Notes: generated from the letters alone by a model not told the origin. A stretch of 64,000 bases of DNA from Prochlorococcus sp. AG-355-I04 (GCA_003280915.1 QCDL01000003.1:1-64000); one strand, 5' to 3'; positions 28,264-37,983 are shown, counted from the first letter of the stretch. Made by a program: numbers and translations.

Positions 28264-29793
28264 TTAGTGAGCCTCCTCTGTTTTTTTATCTAAAGACATT
28301 CCAATAATTTTGGCGGAATGAATTTTGTCCCTATCTCTAATAGTAGAGCAAGTATGTAACAAACCTTGATCAACTAAATTTTTATATCTAATTGATATCG
28401 CATTATTAACTCTTTCACAATCTTTTATTGCCCTCTCTTTAGCACCAGGCACTTTTCCAGAGTAATCAAATCTTATTACTACTGGAATAGGTAGATCTTG
28501 AGAAACATTTAATCCAGAAAAAATCTTCACTCCTACATCTAAATCTGGAGCCCCTTCTTCGACTGTATCTAAATGAGCAAAATAAGTTAAATTTCTGAGA
28601 TGTACTTCTTTAAAACCTATACCTACTCCAATAAACCTCTCTGCATGTCCAATATCTTCATAGGAACCATTATGAAAACTCTTAACATAATCAATTTGAG
28701 AAATATTATTTACGATTAATTTATACATAAATTTTTCTAGTCCACTGAGTTTATCTTTTGAAGATTGTTTAGAAATTATTTGACAAATTTCTCTCTCTGC
28801 ATCCTCTTGTGAAAAGTTTATTGTTGAATTATAAATTTCCAAAGTAGAAATAGTTTTTTCTAAATCAATCCCTCCATCACTTGTTGACAAATGTATTTTT
28901 AATGAATCAGTGTCTGTATCAAGTCCAATTAACATTAAATCCACAGAAGCACCACAGCAAAAGCTATTCTCTACAGCCTCTTTGAAAGCATATAGTTTAC
29001 TTCTACCTTCTTCTGCCGCTAACTCGTCATTACTTCCATGAGCTGCACATCCCTGATGCAAAGGATCTACAGAACTAAAATGATAAGTTACAACTTTCAA
29101 ATACCTGGTATCTTTATGCGCTTCATTAGGGATATTCTCTCTATATCTTTTATGTTCAGTTTTCACCCATCGATTAACGGTATTTTCAATATCAAATAGT
29201 GCTCCAGCATGGGATCTTCTTCTTACTGAACTAAAAGGTATTCTCATTACATAAGCAATTGAATGAGCTAATCTTCCATCTGAACAAGGAGTTATATCAA
29301 GTAAATGTATTCCACAATCTAAGAGAAATTTTTCAAAGTCTTCCGCATCCCTACTTCCAGCAGCACCGTCAAGTGGATCATTGTTAAAAAAATTGTCGCT
29401 AAGTTTCTCATGCTGTTTGAAAGCACACCATGCATATAAAGCCCGCATATCAAGAGGTTTAACCCAGGATTTATCTAATACATGTAGGGGTAAATCTATT
29501 CCCAAATTTTTTCTTGATATTTTCTGAGCCTTATTTATAAAATCTTCGTGATGTTGAATTCGAGCAATTTCCTTGAGAGTTGGAACAATTTCGTCAAAAT
29601 CACCTTTTATTTTACTTTCATACCTAAATAGATTTTCATTTTGGATATTGTTGGTTAATTTATGAGACTTTCCAGAATTTGGGGAATTATTTGATTCTTT
29701 AGTTTGTATATGGATATTTTCAGTAAAAGTTTTCATTGGAGCTGTTGGCCCCAATGTGAAGTTCTTGGCTTTAGCCAGTCCTCTTAAAGGCAT
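28264..29793 (-). CDS. csoS3: Carboxysomal carbonic anhydrase CsoSCA (CsoS3)
   Basis: 509 aa. Converts bicarbonate to CO2 inside the carboxysome. It is the divergent beta-class enzyme: zinc ligands Cys170 (LDITPCSDGR), His238 (VVTYHFSS) and Cys249 (HQGCAAHGS), with the Asp172-Arg174 dyad. Zinc ligand spacing agrees with the Halothiobacillus enzyme. The N-terminal ~55 residues are low-complexity (Ser/Asn/Lys) and may hold the RuBisCO-binding element. The C-terminal domain is a degenerate repeat without ligands. The start is 7 nt from the csoS2 stop. Confidence 0.96.
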   Translation of the reverse strand: MPLRGLAKAKNFTLGPTAPMKTFTENIHIQTKESNNSPNSGKSHKLTNNIQNENLFRYESKIKGDFDEIVPTLKEIARIQHHEDFINKAQKISRKNLGIDLPLHVLDKSWVKPLDMRALYAWCAFKQHEKLSDNFFNNDPLDGAAGSRDAEDFEKFLLDCGIHLLDITPCSDGRLAHSIAYVMRIPFSSVRRRSHAGALFDIENTVNRWVKTEHKRYRENIPNEAHKDTRYLKVVTYHFSSVDPLHQGCAAHGSNDELAAEEGRSKLYAFKEAVENSFCCGASVDLMLIGLDTDTDSLKIHLSTSDGGIDLEKTISTLEIYNSTINFSQEDAEREICQIISKQSSKDKLSGLEKFMYKLIVNNISQIDYVKSFHNGSYEDIGHAERFIGVGIGFKEVHLRNLTYFAHLDTVEEGAPDLDVGVKIFSGLNVSQDLPIPVVIRFDYSGKVPGAKERAIKDCERVNNAISIRYKNLVDQGLLHTCSTIRDRDKIHSAKIIGMSLDKKTEEAH

Positions 29794-29800
29794 TATTTAC

Positions 29801-32098
29801 TTAACCTCTTGCACCACCTGAAAAGGTAACAAGTTGTCCTTCACGAGTATTGCCACTAGATCCAGTTATCAAGAAATCTGGTTTTTCTGTTTCCTCATTT
29901 CTTTTAACTTCCATAGGGGGCATTGCGCTCATAAATCCTGCTCTTGATGGATTTCGCTTTCTAGAGGAAGCTCCTTCTGTACCTGTTACCTTATCACCGC
30001 GATCCCAATCATCTCCAGTTACGTTTCCTACTGATTGTCCTTCACCCGTAATCCTTGATGCGACTCTTTTTTCAGGTGTCTTTGCAGCTCGGTCTGCCTC
30101 TTCAATTTCCATTTTTTGTTTATAAGTTATATTTTTATTAGGTTCAAATCTAAATTTTTCAGTCCCAGTGACCTTATCAACTGCCATATCAAAAGGTCCT
30201 GTTACCTTTGAACCATTTTCATATTCATTACCTGTAACTCCTTGAGTATTTTTTTCAGAATATTTATCTCTTGATGGTGATTTAACAGAGAATTCATTCC
30301 AAGAGTTACCTGCTGACTTTTCCGGGTTCGCATAAGCAGTATCATTTGGAGGATTATCACAAGCTTGTGAGAACTGATCTCCACCAACATAAGGAGTCCC
30401 TGTTAGATTTTTACACGCACCTTTCTTAGCACCAGTCATTACTCCGCCAATTCCTGGTTGTTGTCCTGTAAGTCTGGCATTTGAATTATTTCCAGAATTA
30501 ACTGTTGCTCGTGATTTCATATCTTCAGAAGTTTCATTATTACAATTCTCATTAATCTGATCTAAGCCTGCGTATGGTGTTCCCGTTAACACTTTGCATG
30601 AACCTGGTTCATCTCCAGTTACTATTTTTGATCTTCCTGTCATAGTCCCGCTTATTAAATTTGACTTTGAAGAAAGGCTTAAACCTACTTTTCTAGCTTC
30701 TGGTTTTGGTTTTGAACCGCAAAACTTCTCATATTGTTGAGATCCTATGTACTCATCACCAGTTACATTCTTGCAACTCCCATGTTCATTACCTGTCATA
30801 TGGTCTGATCTACCTACCCCTGTACCAGTTACATTATTCCCATTAAGAGTGTTGTAACTGCCAACTTTTTCAAATGCTTTACCTTTTGGATTTGGCTCTG
30901 AGCCAAGATATTGATCTCCAGTTAACTGATGTCCAGAACCTGATTCATCTCCAGTAACCAGGGTTGATCTACCAGGAAGTGATCCAGATACTTTTAATCC
31001 ATCAGTTGTAGTACTATGTTTAACCTTTGAAGGATTTTTGGGAACATCACCACAATACTTCTGTGATTGATTAGCAGATACATATTCAGTTCCTGTAAGG
31101 TTTTTACAAGTCCCAGGCTCATCGCCTGTGACCCTCTCAGATCTACCAACTTCATTTCCAGTTACTTTATTACCTGATGTTGTAGAGGTAACAGTAGATC
31201 TAAGTGGCTGTTTATAACTTGGTCTATCTTGACAAAATTGATCAACTACTTCTGATCCCATATATTGAGTACCAGTTACAGTCCTGCATGTACTTGCTTC
31301 ATTACCTGTGGTTTTCATAGATCTATTAGCTTGTGTTCCAGTAACTATTTGACCTGAATCAGTTTCACTTTTACCAACTTTCCAGCTAGCATCTGCAATA
31401 TTTTGTTTGGCTCCATTCTTATTTGGACCACATGGTCTACATTTACCATTACCTTTTTTGCCTGTGGCACCAGTTTTACTTCTTAGCTCTCTCACTCTCT
31501 GAGAAATTTCTCTACTACTTAAATCTGGGTCTCCCCTTCTAGCTAAAGAAGCTGCACTGGTATTTTGTTTAGTTGCTGATTTACCATGCTTGGATTGAGC
31601 TTCTCTTCTAGCCAAAACAATATCTCTACTTGTATTAGTAATAGGCTTTCTCTTTTGTTTAATTATTCTTTTAACGTTTGGTTTTGATGTTTGAATTTCT
31701 GTATTATGTGAGCTTTGAACTTCCTGATTTTTGCTTATGGAAGTTTTAACTGTGTTTACAGGACTTTCTTTTTTAACATCAGTACGAGTTCTATCGGATG
31801 AAGTTATTGCCGATTTCCCATGAGTAGACATTGCTTTTCTTCTCTCTATTACTAACTCTTTACTAGATAAAGTTGTTGAAGAAGACTTTCTACTTACCTG
31901 GGTTTTTGGAATATGTTTTGTAATTGGTTTAGTAATATTTTGATTATTTGAAGAAGACTGAGTACCAGAAATCTGTATATCTTGAGAAGATCGAACTCTA
32001 TCTTTAGTAGTCGAAGAATAAGCAGCAGCTTTTTTACCGCTATCACTCATCGCCTTTCTTCTTTCTAATGCAATCTCTCTACTGGTTTTTTTTGACAT
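29801..32098 (-). CDS. csoS2: Carboxysome assembly scaffold CsoS2
   Basis: Intrinsically disordered scaffold, about 765 aa, linking RuBisCO to the shell. Four N-terminal basic repeats (ALERRKAMSDSGKKA, VIERRKAMSTHGKSA, VLARREAQSKHGKSA, RVRELRSKTGATGK) bind RuBisCO. Six middle repeats of the form VTG-x6-RS-x2-VTG-x8-TG-x8-C follow, then a C-terminal region ending in ITGSSGNTREGQLVTFSGGARG that contacts the shell. The third middle repeat lacks both cysteines. The ATG before SKKTSREIA is chosen; a TTG three codons earlier is less likely. A terminator-like hairpin lies just upstream. Confidence 0.96.
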   Translation of the reverse strand: MSKKTSREIALERRKAMSDSGKKAAAYSSTTKDRVRSSQDIQISGTQSSSNNQNITKPITKHIPKTQVSRKSSSTTLSSKELVIERRKAMSTHGKSAITSSDRTRTDVKKESPVNTVKTSISKNQEVQSSHNTEIQTSKPNVKRIIKQKRKPITNTSRDIVLARREAQSKHGKSATKQNTSAASLARRGDPDLSSREISQRVRELRSKTGATGKKGNGKCRPCGPNKNGAKQNIADASWKVGKSETDSGQIVTGTQANRSMKTTGNEASTCRTVTGTQYMGSEVVDQFCQDRPSYKQPLRSTVTSTTSGNKVTGNEVGRSERVTGDEPGTCKNLTGTEYVSANQSQKYCGDVPKNPSKVKHSTTTDGLKVSGSLPGRSTLVTGDESGSGHQLTGDQYLGSEPNPKGKAFEKVGSYNTLNGNNVTGTGVGRSDHMTGNEHGSCKNVTGDEYIGSQQYEKFCGSKPKPEARKVGLSLSSKSNLISGTMTGRSKIVTGDEPGSCKVLTGTPYAGLDQINENCNNETSEDMKSRATVNSGNNSNARLTGQQPGIGGVMTGAKKGACKNLTGTPYVGGDQFSQACDNPPNDTAYANPEKSAGNSWNEFSVKSPSRDKYSEKNTQGVTGNEYENGSKVTGPFDMAVDKVTGTEKFRFEPNKNITYKQKMEIEEADRAAKTPEKRVASRITGEGQSVGNVTGDDWDRGDKVTGTEGASSRKRNPSRAGFMSAMPPMEVKRNEETEKPDFLITGSSGNTREGQLVTFSGGARG

Positions 32099-32122
32099 AA
32101 TCTTCAAATGTGAAACTCTTTT

Positions 32123-32158
32123 GAAAAAACTTTCTCCAAAAATATTTTTTGGAGAAAG
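32123..32158 (-). terminator. Intrinsic terminator-like hairpin between cbbS and csoS2
   Basis: On the minus strand the arm CTTTCTCCAAAAA pairs perfectly over 13 bp with TTTTTGGAGAAAG, with a 3-nt loop. Six T follow immediately (A-run at 32124-32129 on the plus strand). It starts 23 nt after the cbbS stop and ends 24 nt before the csoS2 ATG. This is the standard form of a rho-independent terminator. As it lies inside the operon it should act as a partial terminator or a 3'-end stabiliser, lowering csoS2 and shell-gene expression relative to RuBisCO. Confidence 0.8.
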
Positions 32159-32181
32159 ATATTTACTACATAAAAGTAGAT

Positions 32182-32523
32182 TTAACGTCCTTGGAAAACT
32201 ACAAAAGCTGTTCCTTGGCTTTGAGTGTAAGCATCGTATCCGATGATTCTTACATGATGATCAGGGTATGCTCTATGACATGCCTCTAATTCACTTACAA
32301 CCAAGTTAAGGTCTTTTTCCCCAAAGAATGGGAGCTTCCAATAAGACCAATAAGTTTGCATACTTCCACTAGGATGAACATGCTCAATAACAGGACTCCA
32401 GCCTTGAGCAATTATGTATGCAATTTGATCGTATATTTCCTCCTGGGTCATCGGTGGTAAGAAACCGAATGTTTCCAGGGTTGCAACTGTTTGATAGTCG
32501 CCTACTGTGCTCTGGAAAGGCAT
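32182..32523 (-). CDS. cbbS: RuBisCO small subunit, form IA
   Basis: 113 aa, capping the L8S8 enzyme. Typical sequence: FQSTVGDYQTVATLETFGFLPPMTQEEIYDQIAYIIAQGWSPVIEHVHP, YWSYWKLPFFGEKDLNLVVSELEACHRAYPDHHVRIIGYD. The short betaA-betaB loop and sequence type fit form IA, the alpha-carboxysome kind. It lies 90 nt downstream of cbbL in the same operon; a terminator-like hairpin follows. Confidence 0.97.
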   Translation of the reverse strand: MPFQSTVGDYQTVATLETFGFLPPMTQEEIYDQIAYIIAQGWSPVIEHVHPSGSMQTYWSYWKLPFFGEKDLNLVVSELEACHRAYPDHHVRIIGYDAYTQSQGTAFVVFQGR

Positions 32524-32549
32524 AATTAATTAAAATGTGAATGAAATTA

Positions 32550-32599
32550 CTCGTAATAGAACGAGATTTGTAGAAGTTTGAGGAGAAGAATCTCCTCAA
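32550..32599 (-). other. Two stem-loops in the cbbL-cbbS spacer
   Basis: On the coding (minus) strand the 90-nt spacer holds TTGAGGAGA/TCTCCTCAA (positions 32578-32599, 9-bp stem, 4-nt loop) and then a smaller CTCGT/ACGAG hairpin (32550-32565, 5-bp stem, 6-nt loop). Neither is followed by a T tract, so they are better read as mRNA stabilising or processing elements than as terminators. Confidence 0.5.
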
Positions 32600-32613
32600 T
32601 TTTGAAATCTGGT

Positions 32614-34029
32614 TTAACCTTGAACGTCTAGTTTGTCGACGGTATCAAATTCAAACTTAATTTCCTTCCAAGTTTCAAGAGCGATAGCTAATTCAGGACT
32701 GTGTTTAGCAGCTTCCATAAGAATGTCTCTACTCTCTTTTTCGATTTCGCGACCAGCATTACGTGCTTTTACGCAAGCTTCTAAAGCAACTCTGTTGGCT
32801 GCAGCTCCAGCAGCTGAACCCCATGGATGACCATGTGTTCCTCCACCAAACTGAAGACAAGAATCATCTCCAAAAATCGCTAGGAGTGCAGGCATATGCC
32901 ATACGTGAATACCACCTGATGCGACAGCAAATACTCCTGGCATTGAACCCCAATCTTGATCAAAGAAGTTACCTCTTGATCTATCTTCGGGAACAAATGA
33001 CTCTCTTAAGTTGTCAATGTAACCAAGAGTTGTTTGACGATCACCTTCTAGTTTTCCAACAACAGTTCCAGTATGTAGTTGATCGCCTCCGGAGAGTCTC
33101 AAACATTTTGCTAGAACCCTGAAATGGATACCATGTTTTGGATGTCTATCAATAACAGCATGCATCGCTCTATGAATATGTAGAAGCATGCCATTTTTAC
33201 GACACCAGTTTGCTAATCCAGTATTTGCAGTGAAACCGCCAGTTATATAATCATGCATGATGATTGGCATATCTAGCTCTTTTGCAAATTCAGCTCTTTC
33301 GTAAAGTTCTTCAGGAGTGTTGGCAGTACAGTTTAGGTAGTGACCTTTAACTTCGCCAGTTTCCTGCTGAGCAAGCTTAACTGCTTCTGCAACAAACTCA
33401 AACCTTTCTCTCCAACGTTGGAATGGCTGAGAGTTTATATTCTCGTCATCCTTCGTTAAATCGAGACCACCTCTAAGGCACTCATATACAACTCGACCAT
33501 AGTTTTTACCAGATAATCCTAATTTAGGTTTAATGGTACAACCAAGTAGAGGTCTTCCATATTTGTTTAAACGATCTCTTTCAACTACGATTCCATTTGG
33601 TGGACCACCGCAAGTTTTGATGAAAGCGATTGGGAATCTAATATCTTCTAGACGTAGGTGTCTTAGAGCTTTAAATCCAAAAACGTTTCCTACAAGAGAT
33701 GTTAATACGTTTGTAATAGAACCTTCTTCAAAAAGATCTAAAGGATATGCAATAAAAGCATAAAAAGCTTCAGGGTCTCCAGGAACGTCTTCTATTCGAT
33801 AACAACGTCCTTTATAAAATTCTAAATCTGTAAGTAACTCGGACCAAACTGTTGACCAAGTACCTGTTGAAGATTCAGCGGCAACAGCTGCTGCAACTTC
33901 TTCTCTGGGAACACCTTCTTGACCTGTACATTTGAAACAGGCTAGTAAATCGGTGTCTAGGGGTACATATTCTGGAGTCCAGTAGGTATCTCTGTACTCC
34001 TTTACCCCTGCATCATACTTCTTACTCAT
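32614..34029 (-). CDS. cbbL: RuBisCO large subunit, form IA
   Basis: 471 aa. Fixes CO2 on ribulose 1,5-bisphosphate. The catalytic Lys167 is in [11 protein letters not shown], and Lys193 in [10 protein letters not shown] is the carbamylated metal-binding residue with the following Asp-Asp-Glu. The loop 6 region ([12 protein letters not shown]) and the phosphate-binding SGGIHV and [11 protein letters not shown] are present. Sequence type and neighbours (cso genes) place it in form IA. It is second in the operon after csoS1, with a 67-nt gap. Confidence 0.98.
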
Positions 34030-34096
34030 AAGGATAAATTTAGGTCTGTGTAGGGAAAATAATTATTGTGCAAAATTTATAAATTTGCTTTATTTA

Positions 34097-34408
34097 TTAG
34101 TCCTTTTGACCAAGAAATTCACCGTTACCAAGAGCTGGTTCAACTTCTCTATGAGGACGAGCAATAATATGAGCTGCAACTAAACCGTCACCAACTCTTT
34201 CACAAGCATCAGCACCAGCTCTTACAGCTGCGTTAACTGCACCTGTTTCTCCTCTAACTAATACTGTGACATACCCGCCACCTACGAATTCACGACCAAT
34301 AAGGCGAACTTCTGCAGCCTTTGTCATTGCGTCAGCTGCTTCGATTGCAGGTACAAGTCCGCGTGTCTCGATCATGCCGAGAGCGATACCCATTGTTTCT
34401 GTAGCCAT
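34097..34408 (-). CDS. csoS1: Carboxysome major shell protein CsoS1 (BMC-H)
   Basis: 103-aa hexameric shell protein forming the facets. BMC fold sequence: MGIALGMIETRGLVPAIEAADAMTKAAEVRLIGREFVGGGYVTVLVRGETGAVNAAVRAGADACERVGDGLVAAHIIARPH. The pore loop is FVGGGYV. It is first in the operon, so it should be transcribed from the 327-nt upstream region. Only one csoS1 copy is present, whereas sulfur-oxidising bacteria have several. Confidence 0.98.
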   Translation of the reverse strand: MATETMGIALGMIETRGLVPAIEAADAMTKAAEVRLIGREFVGGGYVTVLVRGETGAVNAAVRAGADACERVGDGLVAAHIIARPHREVEPALGNGEFLGQKD

Positions 34409-34426
34409 TGTCTACTAATTACTAAA

Positions 34427-34671
34427 TGTGGAATGTTCAATCCGAAGAATGCTTCATTAAGTACTTATAAGTCAAGCGTTTTCGATAAAATCTCCATTAA
34501 TGTTTTTTCTATCATTCATAAGTTAAACTTATCACCCTTGCTACTATTGATATGTCAATACTTATGCAAATTAGTTAGTGCATCAAAACATACTGTTGTG
34601 TTAAGAAAAAATTTACATTATGTTATTTCCGTACGAGGCAGGCCCTGTCTACACAGGTGTGGAATGTTCAA
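34427..34671. repeat. Direct repeat pair TGTGGAATGTTCAA in the csoS1 leader region
   Basis: The 14-mer TGTGGAATGTTCAA is at 34427-34440 and again, identical, at 34658-34671, 231 nt apart. Each copy also has TGTCTAC a short distance before it (34409-34415 and 34646-34652). The first pair lies in the 5' leader of csoS1; the second lies within the foldable GC-rich element. It could be a duplicated operator or the trace of a duplicated leader. Confidence 0.7.
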
Positions 34672-34688
34672 CCTTTCCTGTCTCCGTA
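34632..34688 (+). ncRNA. Candidate structured RNA element (unassigned)
   Basis: A locally GC-rich island in an AT-rich genome. Outer stem: TACGAGGCAGG (34632-34642) pairs with CCTGTCTCCGTA (34677-34688) over 11 pairs with one bulged C and one G-U. Inside is a hairpin CCTGT-CTAC-ACAGG (34644-34657), followed by GGAATGTTCAACC, which can form a weak second loop. The G-U makes the plus strand the better RNA strand. It could be a small RNA or an rdgB leader element. No clear terminator T tract follows directly. I cannot link it to a known family. Confidence 0.4.
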
Positions 34689-34735
34689 TCTAGCTTTGAA
34701 GTAAGATAATATCCTCAATAAATTTTTTTAATATT

Positions 34736-35320
34736 TTGAACCATCCAGTCCTTACTATTGCGAGTGGCAACAAAACTAAAGTTTCTGAAATTTCGGCAAT
34801 GCTGGATGTTTTGTCTTTAAGGGTTCAGAAGCAACCAGAATATTTAAATGTCGAAGAGACCGGAGACACATATTTTGAGAATGCACTTTTAAAAGCAAAA
34901 GCAGCTGCTCTAGAGACAAAAACCTGGGCATTAGCTGACGATTCGGGACTTGAAGTAGATGTTTTAGATGGTCGACCAGGCATATATTCTGCTCGATATG
35001 CCAAAAACAACTCTGAAAAAATTAAAAAATTAATTAATGAACTTTCTGATAGTCCTTACAGGAGCGCGAGATTTATAAGTTGTATGGTTTTATGTGATCC
35101 CTCAGGAAACTTAGTGAAAGATTCAACTGGAATATGCTGGGGAGAAATTCTTAAGACTCCAAAATATCCAAATGGGGAGTTCGAATCTGTTTTTTGGGTA
35201 AAAGAAGCTAACTGTGTTTACGGTGAGCTATCACAATCACAACTAAGTAAGTTAGGTAGCAGGGGTAAAGCCGCCAGAATTATGTCACCTTACCTCAAAA
35301 AAGAAATTGGTTTAAATTAA
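34736..35320 (+). CDS. rdgB: RdgB/HAM1 family non-canonical purine NTP pyrophosphatase
   Basis: 194 aa. Removes ITP, dITP and XTP from the nucleotide pool. Motifs: LTIASGNKTKVSEI at the N terminus, WALADDSGLEVDVLDGRPGIYSARYA, and the C-terminal SQLSKLGSRGKAARIM (HRxxA-like region). It starts with TTG. It lies between csoS1 and csoS1D in opposite orientation; it stops 7 nt before the csoS1D stop. Confidence 0.93.
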   Translation: MNHPVLTIASGNKTKVSEISAMLDVLSLRVQKQPEYLNVEETGDTYFENALLKAKAAALETKTWALADDSGLEVDVLDGRPGIYSARYAKNNSEKIKKLINELSDSPYRSARFISCMVLCDPSGNLVKDSTGICWGEILKTPKYPNGEFESVFWVKEANCVYGELSQSQLSKLGSRGKAARIMSPYLKKEIGLN

Positions 35321-35327
35321 AAAATTA

Positions 35328-36098
35328 TCAATAATTTGAAATTTCATCAATTGCTCTTATAGCAGCAGCTGCTGCTTCTTCTACATCTCCTTCTTTCCCA
35401 GCGAGAGTTAATCTACCAAAAGCGCCAACTGCCTTTACATCTACAACAGTTATATTTGATGCTTTTTCTGCTTCATTTGCTGCTTTTAAGACATACCCAG
35501 CTGGTTCAGTTTCTAATATAAACATGCTCATTCCAGATTGAATCATTGATCCACTTCTGTTTTGTCTATTTATTAAAACAGCATGGTCTGGAGTAATAGC
35601 TCGAATAACTTCTGTCCAACTTGTTGAAGGTTTGGTTCTTTTTCTAACTTCACTTCCAATAGCATCTAGAACAACATCTCCAGAATGTAAAACAGTACTT
35701 TGATCTTTGTGATAAAGAGCAAGAGAGCCAAATGCTCTTTCAACAATCATCTGACCAAGTCTTACATTACTTGCTTTTAGGGCAATATCAGTGACTCTAT
35801 GAACGGCCATCCCTGGTGAAACTTCCATCCAAAGGCATGAATCTCCAGGTATGGGTAAAAAACCCCTACTAACCGTCCCCATATATGCAGCTAATTGAGG
35901 TTGAAGAGAATCTAAAAAAACATATGTTCTCAACTCAATTTGCTCAACTTGACTTGCTTGTCTGGACACCAAAGACTTTTCTGAATCAGTTGTAATAAAA
36001 CAGCTTGCACCACTGGCCTGAGATTGCACCTCAGATCCTGTGACTAGGGAACTTCCTTTTTTTCGTTCCCCTCTGTTTAAACTAGAAGTTGGTTCCAT
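35328..36098 (-). CDS. csoS1D: Carboxysome tandem-BMC shell protein CsoS1D
   Basis: 256 aa. An N-terminal extension (~1-50, Ser/Gly/Gln-rich) is followed by two BMC-like domains (~50-150 and ~155-256), with [41 protein letters not shown] and [57 protein letters not shown]. Pseudohexameric trimers of this protein stack and have a large gated pore thought to pass metabolites such as RuBP. It is transcribed apart from the main cso operon, with rdgB lying between. Confidence 0.94.
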   Translation of the reverse strand: MEPTSSLNRGERKKGSSLVTGSEVQSQASGASCFITTDSEKSLVSRQASQVEQIELRTYVFLDSLQPQLAAYMGTVSRGFLPIPGDSCLWMEVSPGMAVHRVTDIALKASNVRLGQMIVERAFGSLALYHKDQSTVLHSGDVVLDAIGSEVRKRTKPSTSWTEVIRAITPDHAVLINRQNRSGSMIQSGMSMFILETEPAGYVLKAANEAEKASNITVVDVKAVGAFGRLTLAGKEGDVEEAAAAAIRAIDEISNY

Positions 36099-36195
36099 TC
36101 ACGCGACTATAACGGATAATGGTTCATTTTTTCTATTAAATTTACTTGCATGCTGCCAACAAAACGATAACTTCAAGTAAAAGATATGCATTTTT

Positions 36196-36564
36196 ATGGG
36201 AACTTCTCAAAAAAAAGAACCAAATGTTTCTGGTACTGAAAAAGAATTAACTCCTGATCAAACTCTTGGATTAGTTAGCCTTAGCTTGATGCAAAAACTA
36301 TCTCAGAAAGATCCATCTTTTAGTTGGTTAGAAGAAGATAAAATTGAAAAAGTAAATCTTAAGAACCTTAGAGATAGATTGGAGTTAACCCAATTAGCTA
36401 TAAATACTGGAGCACCTTTAACCACTTCAGAAGTGACAGCTTTAATTGGGGCAAAGCCCGGTAAATCCAAGTTAGAAAGAGCAGGATTATTAGCAACTAA
36501 AATAGCTAGAAATGTGTGGAAGCTTTCGAAAATAAGTCAAGGAAATTCCTTCTACAGAAATTAA
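36196..36564 (+). CDS. Conserved-looking hypothetical protein, 122 aa, next to chlN
   Basis: Not recognised. The first ~22 residues are polar and look disordered. The rest is helical and charged: DQTLGLVSLSLMQKLSQKDPSFSWLEEDKIEKVNLKNLRDRLELTQLAINTGAPLTTSEVTALIGAKPGKSKLERAGLLATKIARNVWKLSK. ALIGAKPGKSKLERAGL resembles a winged or helix-turn-helix segment, but weakly. There is no signal peptide or transmembrane helix. It precedes the chlN-chlB-chlL genes on the same strand, after a 157-nt gap. A link to pigment synthesis is only suggested by position. Confidence 0.65.
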   Translation: MGTSQKKEPNVSGTEKELTPDQTLGLVSLSLMQKLSQKDPSFSWLEEDKIEKVNLKNLRDRLELTQLAINTGAPLTTSEVTALIGAKPGKSKLERAGLLATKIARNVWKLSKISQGNSFYRN

Positions 36565-36712
36565 AATACGCCCCAAAAGTTTTTTTCATAATTCCCATTT
36601 AAGTATTTAAACATTCATATAAGTTTTTTAAATGTGTTCATTTTGTAAGAGAACTTATTAATTACTTTCTTAAATTAAAAAGTGTATGCAAGCTTGAACT
36701 ATAAGCTCTTGA

Positions 36713-37978
<1,266 letters not shown>

Positions 37979-37983
37979 AAACT

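Larger units (their letters stand above)
34409..34735. promoter_or_regulatory. Divergent regulatory region between csoS1 and rdgB
   Basis: A 327-nt gap with no convincing ORF; a frame open across 34433-34693 is not protein-like. It should hold the carboxysome operon promoter (minus strand) and the rdgB promoter (plus). Seen: a perfect palindrome ACTTATAAGT at 34463-34472 and, reading minus, TTGACT directly followed by TATAAG (34464-34475). Also seen are two copies of a 14-mer (34427-34440 and 34658-34671) and a GC-rich foldable segment at 34632-34688. Promoter positions are guesses. Confidence 0.6.

Noticed and set aside
29801-32098. Programmed frameshift in csoS2 giving a short CsoS2A form
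   Set aside because: No slippery heptamer followed by a strong downstream stem was noticed by eye in the middle of the gene; the frame is continuous. The search was not exhaustive.
32633-33763. Long open frames on the strand opposite cbbL
   Set aside because: They lie wholly inside the conserved RuBisCO gene and have low-complexity, non-domain-like products, so they are antisense shadows.
34433-34693. An 86-codon open frame in the csoS1/rdgB gap
   Set aside because: The translation is Ser/Leu/Cys-rich with no domain, crosses a strong RNA-like fold, and has no ribosome site; regulatory DNA is the better reading.
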